Shown here: positions 1-5,906 of the stretch, in pieces
Position numbering within the stretch: the first letter of the stretch is position 1
Layout: each line of letters opens with the position of its first letter
Assembly (NCBI GenBank): GCA_937900165.1
Contig: CALCCX010000548.1
Coordinates: forward strand, 1-6,124
DNA from: an uncultured Acidimicrobiia bacterium
GTDB taxonomy: Bacteria; Actinomycetota; Acidimicrobiia; Spongiisociales; Spongiisociaceae
DNA: 6,124 nucleotides
Direction: 5' to 3'
The notes under the pieces: generated by a model
Database searches by the model: none
Seen by the model: only the letters and a program-made list of their open reading frames with translations
What the model was told of the DNA's origin: nothing
Position numbers and translations under genes: made by a program

Positions 1-109
1 GGTGGAGAGAGCGGCAAGGTGAAACAGGGAGGCGGAAAGAGGAGGGGGAGAGAGAGATGAGAGAGCAAGAGAGAGAAGAGAAGAGAAGAGAAAGAAGTGT
101 TTTTTTTTT
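1..109. other. Low-complexity sequencing artefact
   Basis: This stretch is almost entirely G and A up to about 97, followed by a run of T at 100-109 that abuts the sequencing adapter. Poly-T before the P7 end is the reverse complement of the poly-A seen when reads run past the end of the adapter. I therefore treat the whole segment as read-through noise and not as genomic DNA. It contains no gene. Confidence 0.85.
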
Positions 110-175
110 CAAGCAGAAGACGGCATACGAGATATATCAGTGTGACTGGAGTTCAGACGTGTGCTCTTCCGATCT
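110..175 (-). other. Illumina P7/TruSeq index adapter (contamination)
   Basis: The segment consists of the P7 flow-cell sequence (110-133), an 8-base index ATATCAGT (134-141) and the TruSeq read-2 primer sequence ending in GCTCTTCCGATCT (142-175). These are established synthetic library sequences. The genomic insert begins at about 176. Open frames that start inside it, giving peptides beginning MLFRSL, are spurious. Confidence 0.97.
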
Positions 176-203
176 CTGACGGGTCGAGCATTGGTCCTTC
201 CGC

Positions 204-224
204 CGGCCCCGGCCGAGCGGGCCG
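204..224 (-). terminator. GC hairpin downstream of the ATPase gene
   Basis: CGGCCC (204-209) and GGGCCG (219-224) can form a 6-bp GC-only stem with a 9-nt loop. It starts about 5 bases past the ATPase stop codon on the minus strand. There is no U-tract. Actinobacterial terminators often lack one, but the hairpin could also be chance in GC-rich DNA. Confidence 0.3.
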
Positions 225-229
225 ACACC

Positions 230-1429
230 TCAACCCCAGAGGACGTTGACCGGGATGGCCCAAACGCCCTCCGCAATCTGGAATGTCGCCGAGCCCCGAT
301 GGATCAGAACGGCCGCCGAGAGGCGATCACCGTATTCCGTCTTGAGCCACTCCAGATGTTTCGCGTCCGCACGATTGGGCCTGGTCGTGTACTTCGCTTC
401 AATGGCTACAAGTCGATCTCCCAGTTCAATCAGCAGGCCGATTTCGCGTGTTCCGGCCTTGGTTCTCAGGTGGTTCAGGGTTCCGCTCATTGCATCCACT
501 TCGGGTCGCAGTTGCGCGGCAACGAACGACTCGAAGTAGCGCCCTGCCAGCGTGGGGTCTGAGCGCAGTTGATCCCTCCCGATCCCGGCGACTGCCAAGG
601 AAAGCCCAGCGTCCACGAAATAGCGCTTTGGGTAGCTCGTGATTCGTTTGAGGCGGTTCGACCGCCAAGCCGGCGCCGGAGTGGTTACGTGGGTCCGCGC
701 CAACATCCGCTCGTAGGCAAGGAATGTCTCTCGGTTGATCTCTGCCGCCTGCCAGATTCGCTCATCTGGCACTGTGCTTGCTTCCAGCTCGGCGAGTACC
801 CGCAACACTCGGTGTACTCGCTCTGGGTCACGACGTTCGTCGACGCTGCGCTCGGCGATCGACGCACCGTAGGCCCGAAGCCACGCCGGAGCCTCCCCCG
901 CAACCGCCGGGTATGGGAATCCGGACTGAACCATGCGATCGACAACCGGTGTCGCGGCGTCAGTACCGAGACGCACCCCAGCGAGATCGCCGCACAGGAG
1001 TCGTTCTAGCCACAGAGACCCCTCGCCGCGCCCCTCCAGCTCGCGTTGGGTCATCGGGCGCATGACCATTCGGGCACCTCGGCCGGTCAGCGGATAGGTC
1101 GGTCCGTAGGTTTCTGGTTCGACCGATCCAGTCAGGATGAAGCGGCCCGGTTCGGGGCTGGTATCGACGATCTCTTTCATCGCCCACAACACCTCAACGC
1201 CGGCCAGCTGCCATTCGTCGATCAGGGCAGGGCGCTGCAACTCTTGCAACACTCCGATCGGGTCGGACTTGAGAAGTTCCAGATCATGCGGTAGGCGAAG
1301 CTGAGAGGCTGCGAACCGGGCCGCGGTCGTCGTCTTGCCGGTGCCACGGGCGCCATCGATGACAACTATGGGCATTGTCCGGAGGAGCCGCCGAATGGGA
1401 TCGTCGACGACCCTAGGAAGGTAATCCAT
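230..1429 (-). CDS. AAA-type ATPase with DUF4143 C-terminal domain
   Basis: This 399-residue protein has the layout of the AAA_14/DUF4143 ATPase family. The N-terminal P-loop has Walker A GARGTGKT (residues 26-33) and Walker B PALIDEW (67-73, with D71 and E72). A sensor-like FILTGS follows at 97-102. The C-terminal half carries the family's YFESFV segment (298-303) and the remains of a PD-(D/E)xK nuclease-like fold: REIG (328-331) followed by IEAKY (343-347). The usual Asp of the REVD motif is Gly here. No signal peptide or membrane segment is seen, so a cytoplasmic location is expected. The start is the only in-frame ATG, since an in-frame TGA lies a short way upstream. Shine-Dalgarno sequence is weak or absent. 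It is divergent from the PPOX gene, and phased repeats sit just before its start. Family members are widespread in bacteria and archaea and their cellular role is mostly unknown, so I give no specific function. Confidence 0.85.
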   Translation of the reverse strand: MDYLPRVVDDPIRRLLRTMPIVVIDGARGTGKTTTAARFAASQLRLPHDLELLKSDPIGVLQELQRPALIDEWQLAGVEVLWAMKEIVDTSPEPGRFILTGSVEPETYGPTYPLTGRGARMVMRPMTQRELEGRGEGSLWLERLLCGDLAGVRLGTDAATPVVDRMVQSGFPYPAVAGEAPAWLRAYGASIAERSVDERRDPERVHRVLRVLAELEASTVPDERIWQAAEINRETFLAYERMLARTHVTTPAPAWRSNRLKRITSYPKRYFVDAGLSLAVAGIGRDQLRSDPTLAGRYFESFVAAQLRPEVDAMSGTLNHLRTKAGTREIGLLIELGDRLVAIEAKYTTRPNRADAKHLEWLKTEYGDRLSAAVLIHRGSATFQIAEGVWAIPVNVLWG

Positions 1430-1431
1430 CG

Positions 1432-1446
1432 CCGCTACAGTAGCGG
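1432..1446. promoter_or_regulatory. 15-bp palindrome at the ATPase start
   Basis: CCGCTAC (1432-1438), one central base and GTAGCGG (1440-1446) form a perfect 7-1-7 inverted repeat. It ends 3 bases before the ATPase start codon as read on the minus strand, and it overlaps the first copy of the phased direct repeat. It could be an operator half-site pair or a 5' UTR hairpin covering the ribosome-binding region. The function is inferred from position only. Confidence 0.45.
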
Positions 1447-1501
1447 TTTTGTCACCAACATAGTAGCGGTTTTGTCACATGAATGGTCGCGATTTGGTCA
1501 G
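1439..1501. repeat. Phased direct repeats, 23-bp period
   Basis: A 17-bp sequence, AGTAGCGGTTTTGTCAC, occurs perfectly at 1439-1455 and again at 1462-1478. A third, degenerate copy at 1486-1501 matches 12 of 16 positions (GTCGCGATTTGGTCAG). The three copies are spaced exactly 23 bp apart. They lie immediately upstream of the ATPase gene, in the region shared with the divergent PPOX gene. The layout resembles an array of binding sites for a regulator, but no cognate protein can be named from the sequence. Confidence 0.75.
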
Positions 1502-1642
1502 GCGCCCACGACGCGTTTCGCCGGCCCACCCCGATCGCCGCCCGAGAGGTGGCCATGGAGTTGCGACATTCGATAAGCTGCCGCGATGCTCGGCGACCGG
1601 CCACCCCGTTGCGGCGACTGAGCACCCTGACCTAGGACGAAT

Positions 1643-1646
1643 GGAG
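1643..1646 (+). promoter_or_regulatory. Ribosome binding site deciding the PPOX start
   Basis: GGAG at 1643-1646 lies 6 nt before the ATG at 1653. That start gives a 144-residue protein, the length expected for Rv3369-type members. An in-frame ATG at 1641 is also possible, with AGGA only 3 nt away. The longer frame from 1479 would add residues with no family resemblance. Confidence 0.6.
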
Positions 1647-1652
1647 TCTCTG

Positions 1653-2087
1653 ATGAGCAGGACCGGGATCGCCAACATTGATCGCAGCGATGAGCAGGGG
1701 ATCCGTGCTTCGAGCCGGCTGGAGGGCGAGATGATCGGCTGGCTTACCACAGTCGCGGCCGACGGCACGCCGCAGACCTCTCCAATTTGGTTTCTCTGGG
1801 AGGGGGAAGAGTTCCTGGTCTACAGTCTCCCGTCTGCCAGGGTTCGCAACCTTGTTGATCGCCCGCGGGTCTCGCTGCACCTCGACGGAAACGGTGCGGG
1901 CGGCGACGTCGTCGTAGTGGAGGGCACGGGTCGGATCGACGACTCGGTGCCGCCGGCCACCGACAACCCCGACTATTTGGCCAAGTACAAGCCTGTGATG
2001 GACGACAGAGGATGGACTCCGGAGTGGTTTGCCGGCCGCTACTCGGTCCCGATACGTATCACGCCCACGAACTACCGATACTGGTAG
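1653..2087 (+). CDS. PPOX-class F420-dependent protein, Rv3369 family
   Basis: This is a 144-residue split-barrel flavin/deazaflavin-binding protein of the pyridoxamine 5'-phosphate oxidase superfamily. The closest pattern I recognise is the Rv3369-type F420-dependent family. Supporting segments are IGWLTTVAADGTPQTSPIWFLW (28-49), the strand EEFLVYSLPSARVRNL (52-67), PRVSLHLDGNGAGGDVVVVEG (71-91), YLAKYK (108-113) and the C-terminal TPEWFAGRYSVPIRITPTNYRYW. Length and motif order agree with the family. Members are small cytoplasmic proteins thought to bind reduced F420 or flavin. The substrate is not known and cannot be deduced here. It is monocistronic in this window, divergent from the ATPase and convergent with the gntR remnant. 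Actinobacterial ancestry is suggested because F420 families of this kind are abundant there. Confidence 0.85.
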   Translation: MSRTGIANIDRSDEQGIRASSRLEGEMIGWLTTVAADGTPQTSPIWFLWEGEEFLVYSLPSARVRNLVDRPRVSLHLDGNGAGGDVVVVEGTGRIDDSVPPATDNPDYLAKYKPVMDDRGWTPEWFAGRYSVPIRITPTNYRYW

Positions 2088-2130
2088 ACGGGGCGGTCGC
2101 GAGGGGGCACGAGCCGGCTTGCGGTCGGCG

Positions 2131-2147
2131 CCCGTCCCCTTGACGGG
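2131..2147 (+). terminator. Hairpin between convergent genes
   Basis: CCCGTC (2131-2136) and GACGGG (2142-2147) form a 6-bp stem with a 5-nt loop, 43 bases after the PPOX stop. It lies in the short convergent gap before the leftward gntR remnant. GACGGG at 2087-2092 could pair with the same left arm as an alternative. Only a short TTC follows and there is no U-run, so this is a tentative terminator. Confidence 0.35.
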
Positions 2148-2175
2148 TTCAGCACACACGCAGGAAATCGGGGCT

Positions 2176-3030
2176 CTACGATGGGCGATAGCGGTTCAGG
2201 ATCGCTGACGCCGTGCCGCTCAGCTTCGGAGCCACAACGTACCCGAGGGCCGGATGGTCGACGGAGCGGTGCTCCCGTCGAATGTCCTCCAATCGCCGGC
2301 CAGGTCGACTTCCACCGGGTGCCGGGCAACGTTGACGTATACGCGAGCGGCGCTCAACCTGCCTCGACGTTCCACGGCAAAGAATGACGGCGGCGTATCG
2401 AGGACCGTCTGTTCCGCGTCCGGGTGGAACGCGTCTGCGGACTGCAACGTTTGCTTCTTCGGGGACTCCGTACGTCTGGCCCCGGTATTTGTGATCCTCG
2501 ACGAACGGGCGGAGGAAGTCGTTCGCAAACTCGCCATTCACCCACTCGGCATCCAGGTCGGCCAGCGGCGTCAAGAAGCCGGACTCCGCAAACTCGGTGA
2601 CCCAGACCGAGTCGATTATCGCAAGGTCGGGAGCGCGCCCCTCGCCGACGGACCGGGTCAGGGCACGATGCAGGTCTGGAAAGCCGACCGTGGCGACGTT
2701 GATGTCGATGTCGTCCGGTGCCCCATGCCGGATCTGATCTGCCCAGGCATCGTCTGACACGACGACTCGCACCTCGACTCGGGCCGAGGGGCGGCGTTGC
2801 CAATGTGGGTTGACGAACGTTCCCTTGCGTCGCTGCCGAAAGATGACACCTTCTTCTGCAAGTTCCGTCAGCGCACGGGTGACCGGAGTGCGGCTGATCT
2901 GATACTCCTCGCAGAGCTGATGCTCCGTGGGAAGACGGTCTCCGGGCCCGTAGCGGCCCTTGATGATGTCCTCGAGGAGGATCTGCTTCAGCTGGTAGTA
3001 GATCGGGATCGGTTGCTGAGCGTCGAGCAC
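2176..3030 (-). CDS. GntR regulator fused to a solute-binding domain, disrupted 3' end
   Basis: Residues 9-73 form a GntR-type winged helix: PIYYQLKQILLEDIIKGRYGPG, then LPTEHQL, SRTPVTRALTELAEEG and RRKGTFV. Residues 84-196 match the beginning of a type 1 extracellular solute-binding domain, with EGRAPDLAIIDSVWVTEFAESGFL (130-153) and YRGQTYGVPEEANVA (182-196). Some bacteria have one-component regulators of this kind, in which a DNA-binding domain carries a periplasmic-binding-like sugar sensor. In intact relatives NVA is followed by a G-L-W-Y-R-R-D-type segment and some 200 more residues. Here the homology stops at about position 2443. The remaining 88 residues are Arg/Pro-rich and look like a shadow of another frame. 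The start is GTG at 3030, with an in-frame TGA just upstream and AGGAGGG at 3041-3047. The regulator probably no longer senses its ligand, though the DNA-binding domain is complete. Confidence 0.7.
   Translation of the reverse strand: MLDAQQPIPIYYQLKQILLEDIIKGRYGPGDRLPTEHQLCEEYQISRTPVTRALTELAEEGVIFRQRRKGTFVNPHWQRRPSARVEVRVVVSDDAWADQIRHGAPDDIDINVATVGFPDLHRALTRSVGEGRAPDLAIIDSVWVTEFAESGFLTPLADLDAEWVNGEFANDFLRPFVEDHKYRGQTYGVPEEANVAVRRRVPPGRGTDGPRYAAVILCRGTSRQVERRSRIRQRCPAPGGSRPGRRLEDIRREHRSVDHPALGYVVAPKLSGTASAILNRYRPS
2220..2447 (-). pseudogene. C-terminal remnant of a GH13-like glycosidase
   Basis: In a different frame from the gntR gene, the minus strand reads HPDAEQTVLDTPPSFFAVERR, then ARVYVNVARHPVEVDLAGDW, and ends IRPSGTLWLRS before a TGA at 2220-2222. 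This resembles the end of GH13 alpha-glucosidases and amylases. There the last helix of the barrel domain leads into a beta-sandwich of the form 'vlaYeR...rvlValNfs.epvevdLpg.W...l.P.g.vwL'. No start codon or catalytic domain is present. The fragment is about 75 codons and begins where the solute-binding homology ends. GH13 enzymes often lie beside GntR/solute-binding regulators in sugar-use clusters, so a deletion joining the two genes is plausible. The assignment rests on pattern recognition only. Confidence 0.4.
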
Positions 3031-3412
3031 CGAGATTCAACCCTCCTGAATTGTCTTCAACTGACAACAATAGTGGGGTCGTGCCCGAGCGCCGGCAACC
3101 AGACGACCGCCGGAGTCGAGGCACATGGCGATACCGCTGCGGAGAGGGCTGGAGTTTGTGCATGTTCGGGCCTCCATCTATCATGGCTTCTCCGGTCTTC
3201 GAGATCTATGCGCACGCGTGGGTTTCGAGGCCGTCTCGTGCGCGTGAGGGTTCTTCCTTGAGGGCTTTGCCTGCACGGAGCGGGCAAGACGACCATGCCT
3301 CGGGGGTCGACTCTGAGGGCGCAGGTAAATGTTTGCGGGTCGTCGGAATCCAGAAAAATTTTGTTTGTCCTCCCCGGTTCGGTTCCGAGGGCGGTTGAGT
3401 TCAGGAGTACCG
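3031..3412. other. Divergent intergenic region, no gene seen
   Basis: This 382-bp region lies between the leftward gntR remnant and the rightward rpmJ operon. All frames give only Arg/Ser/Pro-rich shadow peptides. I find no infA, tRNA or small RNA. It must hold the promoters for both directions. No box pair is convincing: TTGCGG at 3333-3338 is a possible -35 for the ribosomal operon, but nothing good follows at the right distance. AT-rich sequence at 3352-3365 (AGAAAAATTTTGTT) stands out against the GC-rich background and may mark the promoter or leader of the operon. AGGAGGG at 3041-3047 on the minus strand is the gntR ribosome-binding site, 10 nt from its GTG. Confidence 0.6.
3210..3243. 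repeat. Inverted repeat upstream of the alpha operon
   Basis: GCGCACG (3210-3216) and CGTGCGC (3237-3243) are perfect 7-bp inverted arms separated by 20 bp. The element sits about 170 bp before rpmJ in the divergent intergenic region. It could be an operator or a leader hairpin, or chance in GC-rich DNA. Confidence 0.3.
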
Positions 3413-3526
3413 ATGAAGGTTCGTCCTTCTTCCAAAAAGATGTGCGACAAGTGCCGCATCATCCGCCGCAGAGGCAGGGTGTGGGTGCTTTGTCCGAACC
3501 CGCGTCACAAGCAGCGTCAGGGGTAG
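3413..3526 (+). CDS. rpmJ: 50S ribosomal protein L36
   Basis: This 37-residue protein is bacterial L36, which binds 23S rRNA in the large subunit. The start MKVRPSSKKMCDKC and the end PRHKQRQG are characteristic. C11, C14, C27 and H32 form the zinc-binding set of the C+ version. The ATG is preceded by AGGAG at 3403-3407, 5 nt away. It is the first gene of the operon in this window, and its stop is 7 nt from the rpsM start. In most bacteria infA lies directly upstream, but it is not present here. Confidence 0.97.
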   Translation: MKVRPSSKKMCDKCRIIRRRGRVWVLCPNPRHKQRQG

Positions 3527-3533
3527 AGGTTCT

Positions 3534-3911
3534 ATGGCTCGAATTGCAGGTGTTGATCTTCCCCGCGAAAAGCGGCTCGTGATCGGACTGACCTACATCC
3601 ACGGAATAGGTCGAACCACCTCTCTGCGTATGTGCTCGGACCTATCGATAGACGAAGGCACCAAGATTCGAGATCTCACAGACGAAGAGGTCAGCCGGAT
3701 CCGCTCCTTCATCCAGGGCAACCTGAGGGTCGAGGGCGACCTGCGTCGCGAGACCGCGCAGAACATCAAGCGGAAGATAGAAATTGGTTCATATCAGGGA
3801 ATCCGCCATCGGCGCGGCTTGCCGGTTCGTGGCCAGCGCACTCACACGAATGCGCGGACTCGCAAGGGTCCAAGGGTTGCGATCGCCGGCAAGAAGAAGA
3901 TAACGAAGTAG
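3534..3911 (+). CDS. rpsM: 30S ribosomal protein S13
   Basis: This 125-residue S13 sits in the head of the small subunit, contacting 16S rRNA, S19 and tRNA and forming bridges to the large subunit. It starts MARIAGVDLPREKR and has YIHGIGRT (22-29). The conserved RRGLPVRGQRTHTNARTRKG segment lies at about residues 93-112, and the tail is basic, ending KKKITK. Length fits the family. The ribosome-binding purines (AGAGG, 3525-3529) overlap the rpmJ stop codon, suggesting translational coupling. It is followed 12 nt later by rpsK. Confidence 0.97.
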   Translation: MARIAGVDLPREKRLVIGLTYIHGIGRTTSLRMCSDLSIDEGTKIRDLTDEEVSRIRSFIQGNLRVEGDLRRETAQNIKRKIEIGSYQGIRHRRGLPVRGQRTHTNARTRKGPRVAIAGKKKITK

Positions 3912-3913
3912 TC

Positions 3914-3918
3914 GGAGG
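3914..3918 (+). promoter_or_regulatory. Ribosome binding site supporting the TTG start of rpsK
   Basis: GGAGG at 3914-3918 is 5 nt before TTG at 3924. No ATG or GTG lies nearby in frame before the conserved HIKASFNNT region. The site therefore supports initiation at TTG, giving MGRQQQKRVRRRERKN as the basic N-terminus. Confidence 0.75.
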
Positions 3919-3923
3919 CGGAG

Positions 3924-4316
3924 TTGGGAAGACAGCAGCAGAAGCGAGTCCGTCGGCGTGAACGGAAGAACATCTCTCACGGCCAGGCTCACATCAAGGC
4001 CAGTTTCAACAATACGATCATCACCATTACCGATGTCAGTGGCAACGTCGTCGCCTGGACTTCCGGTGGTTCGGTCGGCTACAAGGGGTCTCGCAAGTCG
4101 ACTCCGTACGCTGCCCAGGTGGCCGCAGAAGAGGCCTCGCGCCGGGCGGGCGAGCACGGCATCCGCAAGCTGGATGTGATTGTCAGTGGCAATGGGGCAG
4201 GACGCGATACCGCGGTTCGCACCCTCCAAAACATGGGCATCGAGGTGTCGAGTATCAAGGACATAACCCCCATACCCCACAACGGATGTCGTCCCAAAAA
4301 ACGCAGGAGGGGCTGA
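3924..4316 (+). CDS. rpsK: 30S ribosomal protein S11
   Basis: This 130-residue S11 is part of the platform of the small subunit and contacts 16S rRNA near the E site. Recognisable segments are GQAHIKASFNNTIITITD (20-37), GYKGSRKSTPYAAQVAAEEASRRA (52-75) and DITPIPHNGCRPKKRRRG at the C-terminus. Length agrees with the family. The start codon is TTG. The loop usually written GPGxGRE reads GNGAGRD here, a mild variation. rpsD begins 3 nt after the stop, so the two are almost certainly cotranslated. Confidence 0.96.
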   Translation: MGRQQQKRVRRRERKNISHGQAHIKASFNNTIITITDVSGNVVAWTSGGSVGYKGSRKSTPYAAQVAAEEASRRAGEHGIRKLDVIVSGNGAGRDTAVRTLQNMGIEVSSIKDITPIPHNGCRPKKRRRG

Positions 4317-4319
4317 GCG

Positions 4320-4928
4320 GTGGCTCGCTACATCGGACCCCGTACCCGCAAGAGCCGTCGGCTTGGGCAGCTCCTGGACGACAACAAGGCCAAGTACTAC
4401 GACAGACGCCCATACCCGCCAGGCGATCATGGCCGACGGCGCGTTCGGGAGACCGACTACCTCATTCAGCTTCGGGAAAAGCAGAAGGTACGCCACATCT
4501 ACGGTGTGCTCGAAAAGCAGTTCCGCAGGTATTACAAGGAGGCAGCTCGTCGGCCTGGCATCACGGGCGACAATCTGATGCAGATCCTCGAAACCCGTCT
4601 CGACAACGTGTTCTACCGGTCAGGGCTGGCCAAGACTCGTCCCCAGGCCCGCCAGATCGTCAACCATTCGCATATCCAGGTCAACGGCAAAAAGGTCAAT
4701 ATTCCTTCTTTCAACGTGAAGGCCGGTGACATCGTCACCGTCAAGGAACGATCGAAGGACATCCTTGTGATCCGGCATGCTGCCGACACTGCCGGTGACC
4801 GTCTCGCTCCAGAATGGCTCGATGTCAATCTGGACGAAAGGAGAATCATTGTTCGTGACGTCCCGAGTCGGGCTCAGATCGACACCGCAATCAAAGAACA
4901 GCTCGTTGTCGAGCTGTATTCGAAGTAG
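4320..4928 (+). CDS. rpsD: 30S ribosomal protein S4
   Basis: This 202-residue S4 is a primary 16S rRNA-binding protein that nucleates small-subunit assembly and helps maintain decoding accuracy. It starts MARYIGPRTRKSRRLG. The S4 RNA-binding domain follows, with ETRLDNVFYRSGLAKTRPQARQ (residues 91-112) and NHSHIQVNGKKVNIPSF (114-130), and the C-terminus is VVELYSK. The protein contains no cysteine, so it is the non-zinc (C-) form. The start is GTG, with AGGAGG at 4305-4310 inside the end of rpsK, 9 nt away. In other bacteria S4 represses its own operon by binding mRNA. I did not identify such a site here. Confidence 0.97.
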   Translation: MARYIGPRTRKSRRLGQLLDDNKAKYYDRRPYPPGDHGRRRVRETDYLIQLREKQKVRHIYGVLEKQFRRYYKEAARRPGITGDNLMQILETRLDNVFYRSGLAKTRPQARQIVNHSHIQVNGKKVNIPSFNVKAGDIVTVKERSKDILVIRHAADTAGDRLAPEWLDVNLDERRIIVRDVPSRAQIDTAIKEQLVVELYSK

Positions 4929-4952
4929 CACGTAGGTAAGAGGGCTGAAACC

Positions 4953-5906
4953 ATGCAAGCGTTGATCGTCCAGCGTCCACAGATCGAAGAAGAGCAAATC
5001 AGCGACGTACTGTCGCGCTTCACAGTGCACCCGCTCGAGAACGGGTTCGGCATCACGCTCGGCAATACGCTGCGTCGTACGTTGCTTTCTCGCATCCCGG
5101 GAGCAGCGGTATCGTCGCTGCGGATCGAGGGTATTGCGCACGAGTTCACGACCATACCTGGCGTGGTCGAAGACGTCGTCGATATCATCCTCAACCTCAA
5201 ACGCCTGGTTGTGAGGATGGACGATCATGAACCACAGACGATTTATCTGTCGGTCAAGGGTGCAGGCAAGGTCACCGGCAAGGACTTGAAAACCCCCAGC
5301 GGGGTTGAGATCGTCAACAAGAATCTCCATATCGCGACGATGTCCAAGGACGGTCGGATCGAGTTGGAACTCACAGTCGAACAGGGCGTCGGCTATCGAA
5401 GTGCTGACAAGAACAAGAAGTCTGATGCGATCGGCATCATCCCGATCGACTCCATCTTCTCACCCGTTCGCAAGGTCTCCTATCAGGTCGAGAGCACCCA
5501 GGTGGGTCAGTTGACCAACTTCGACAAGCTGGTCATCGAGATCGAGACCGATGGTTCGATGGACCCCAGCGAGGCACTTTCTTCGTCTGGAAAGACTCTA
5601 CGCGAACTGCTCGGACTGTTCGCCGACCTCGGCGAGGGTTTGGGCCTGGAACTCGGAGATGTTGCGGCAACCGAATCAACCTCTCCAGATCTGGACCTGC
5701 CGATCGAGGCCCTTGACTTGTCTGAACGTCCCCGCAACTGCCTGCGCCGAGCCCAGATCAAGACGGTCGGTGAGCTGGTTTTGAAGACAGAGGACGACTT
5801 GCTCAATATCACCAACTTCGGCCAGAAGAGCCTGGAAGAAGTCATCGCGAAACTGGACGAGCTCGGGCTGAGCCTGCCGGCAACCGGTGAGCGGGTCGAG
5901 GACTGA
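4953..5906 (+). CDS. rpoA: DNA-directed RNA polymerase subunit alpha
   Basis: This 317-residue alpha subunit forms the dimer on which RNA polymerase assembles and contacts upstream promoter DNA and activators. The N-terminal domain carries FTVHPLENGFGITLGNTLRRTLLS (23-46), HEFTTIPGVVEDVVDIILNLK (63-83) and SPVRKVSYQVE. A linker (about 235-247) leads to the C-terminal domain, with ERPRNCLRRAQIKTVGELV (258-276) and NFGQKSLEEV (288-297). R259 and N262 correspond to the E. coli DNA-contact residues R265 and N268. Both domains are intact. The ATG has AGGG at 4941-4944, 8 nt upstream. The TGA stop shares one base with the rplQ ATG. Confidence 0.98.
   Translation: MQALIVQRPQIEEEQISDVLSRFTVHPLENGFGITLGNTLRRTLLSRIPGAAVSSLRIEGIAHEFTTIPGVVEDVVDIILNLKRLVVRMDDHEPQTIYLSVKGAGKVTGKDLKTPSGVEIVNKNLHIATMSKDGRIELELTVEQGVGYRSADKNKKSDAIGIIPIDSIFSPVRKVSYQVESTQVGQLTNFDKLVIEIETDGSMDPSEALSSSGKTLRELLGLFADLGEGLGLELGDVAATESTSPDLDLPIEALDLSERPRNCLRRAQIKTVGELVLKTEDDLLNITNFGQKSLEEVIAKLDELGLSLPATGERVED

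Noticed and set aside
161..562. Rightward open frame of 133 codons beginning MLFRSLTG
   Set aside because: Its start lies inside the adapter and it runs antisense to the ATPase gene, whose motifs are clear. It is artefact plus shadow.
1439..1501. CRISPR array
   Set aside because: The copies are only 16-17 bp with 6-7 bp between them, one is degenerate, and no cas genes are present. An operator-like array fits better.
1479..1652. N-terminal extension of the PPOX gene from an ATG at 1479
   Set aside because: The added 58 residues are Arg/Pro-rich and unlike the family. The start at 1653 has a well-spaced GGAG and gives the family length.
2354..3184. Leftward 276-codon frame overlapping the gntR gene
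   Set aside because: It is very rich in Arg, Ser and Pro with no recognisable domain, while the overlapping GntR/solute-binding frame is clear.
3051..3398. Small gene or infA remnant upstream of rpmJ
   Set aside because: No frame shows IF-1 features such as a KMRMHYIRI or RGRI-type ending. The peptides look like GC-rich shadows.
3789..4496. Leftward 235-codon frame across rpsM, rpsK and rpsD
   Set aside because: It is antisense to three unmistakable ribosomal protein genes and has no family features of its own.
4620..5330. Leftward 236-codon frame across rpsD and rpoA
   Set aside because: It is antisense to conserved rpsD and rpoA coding sequence. Its length is explained by codon bias on the other strand.
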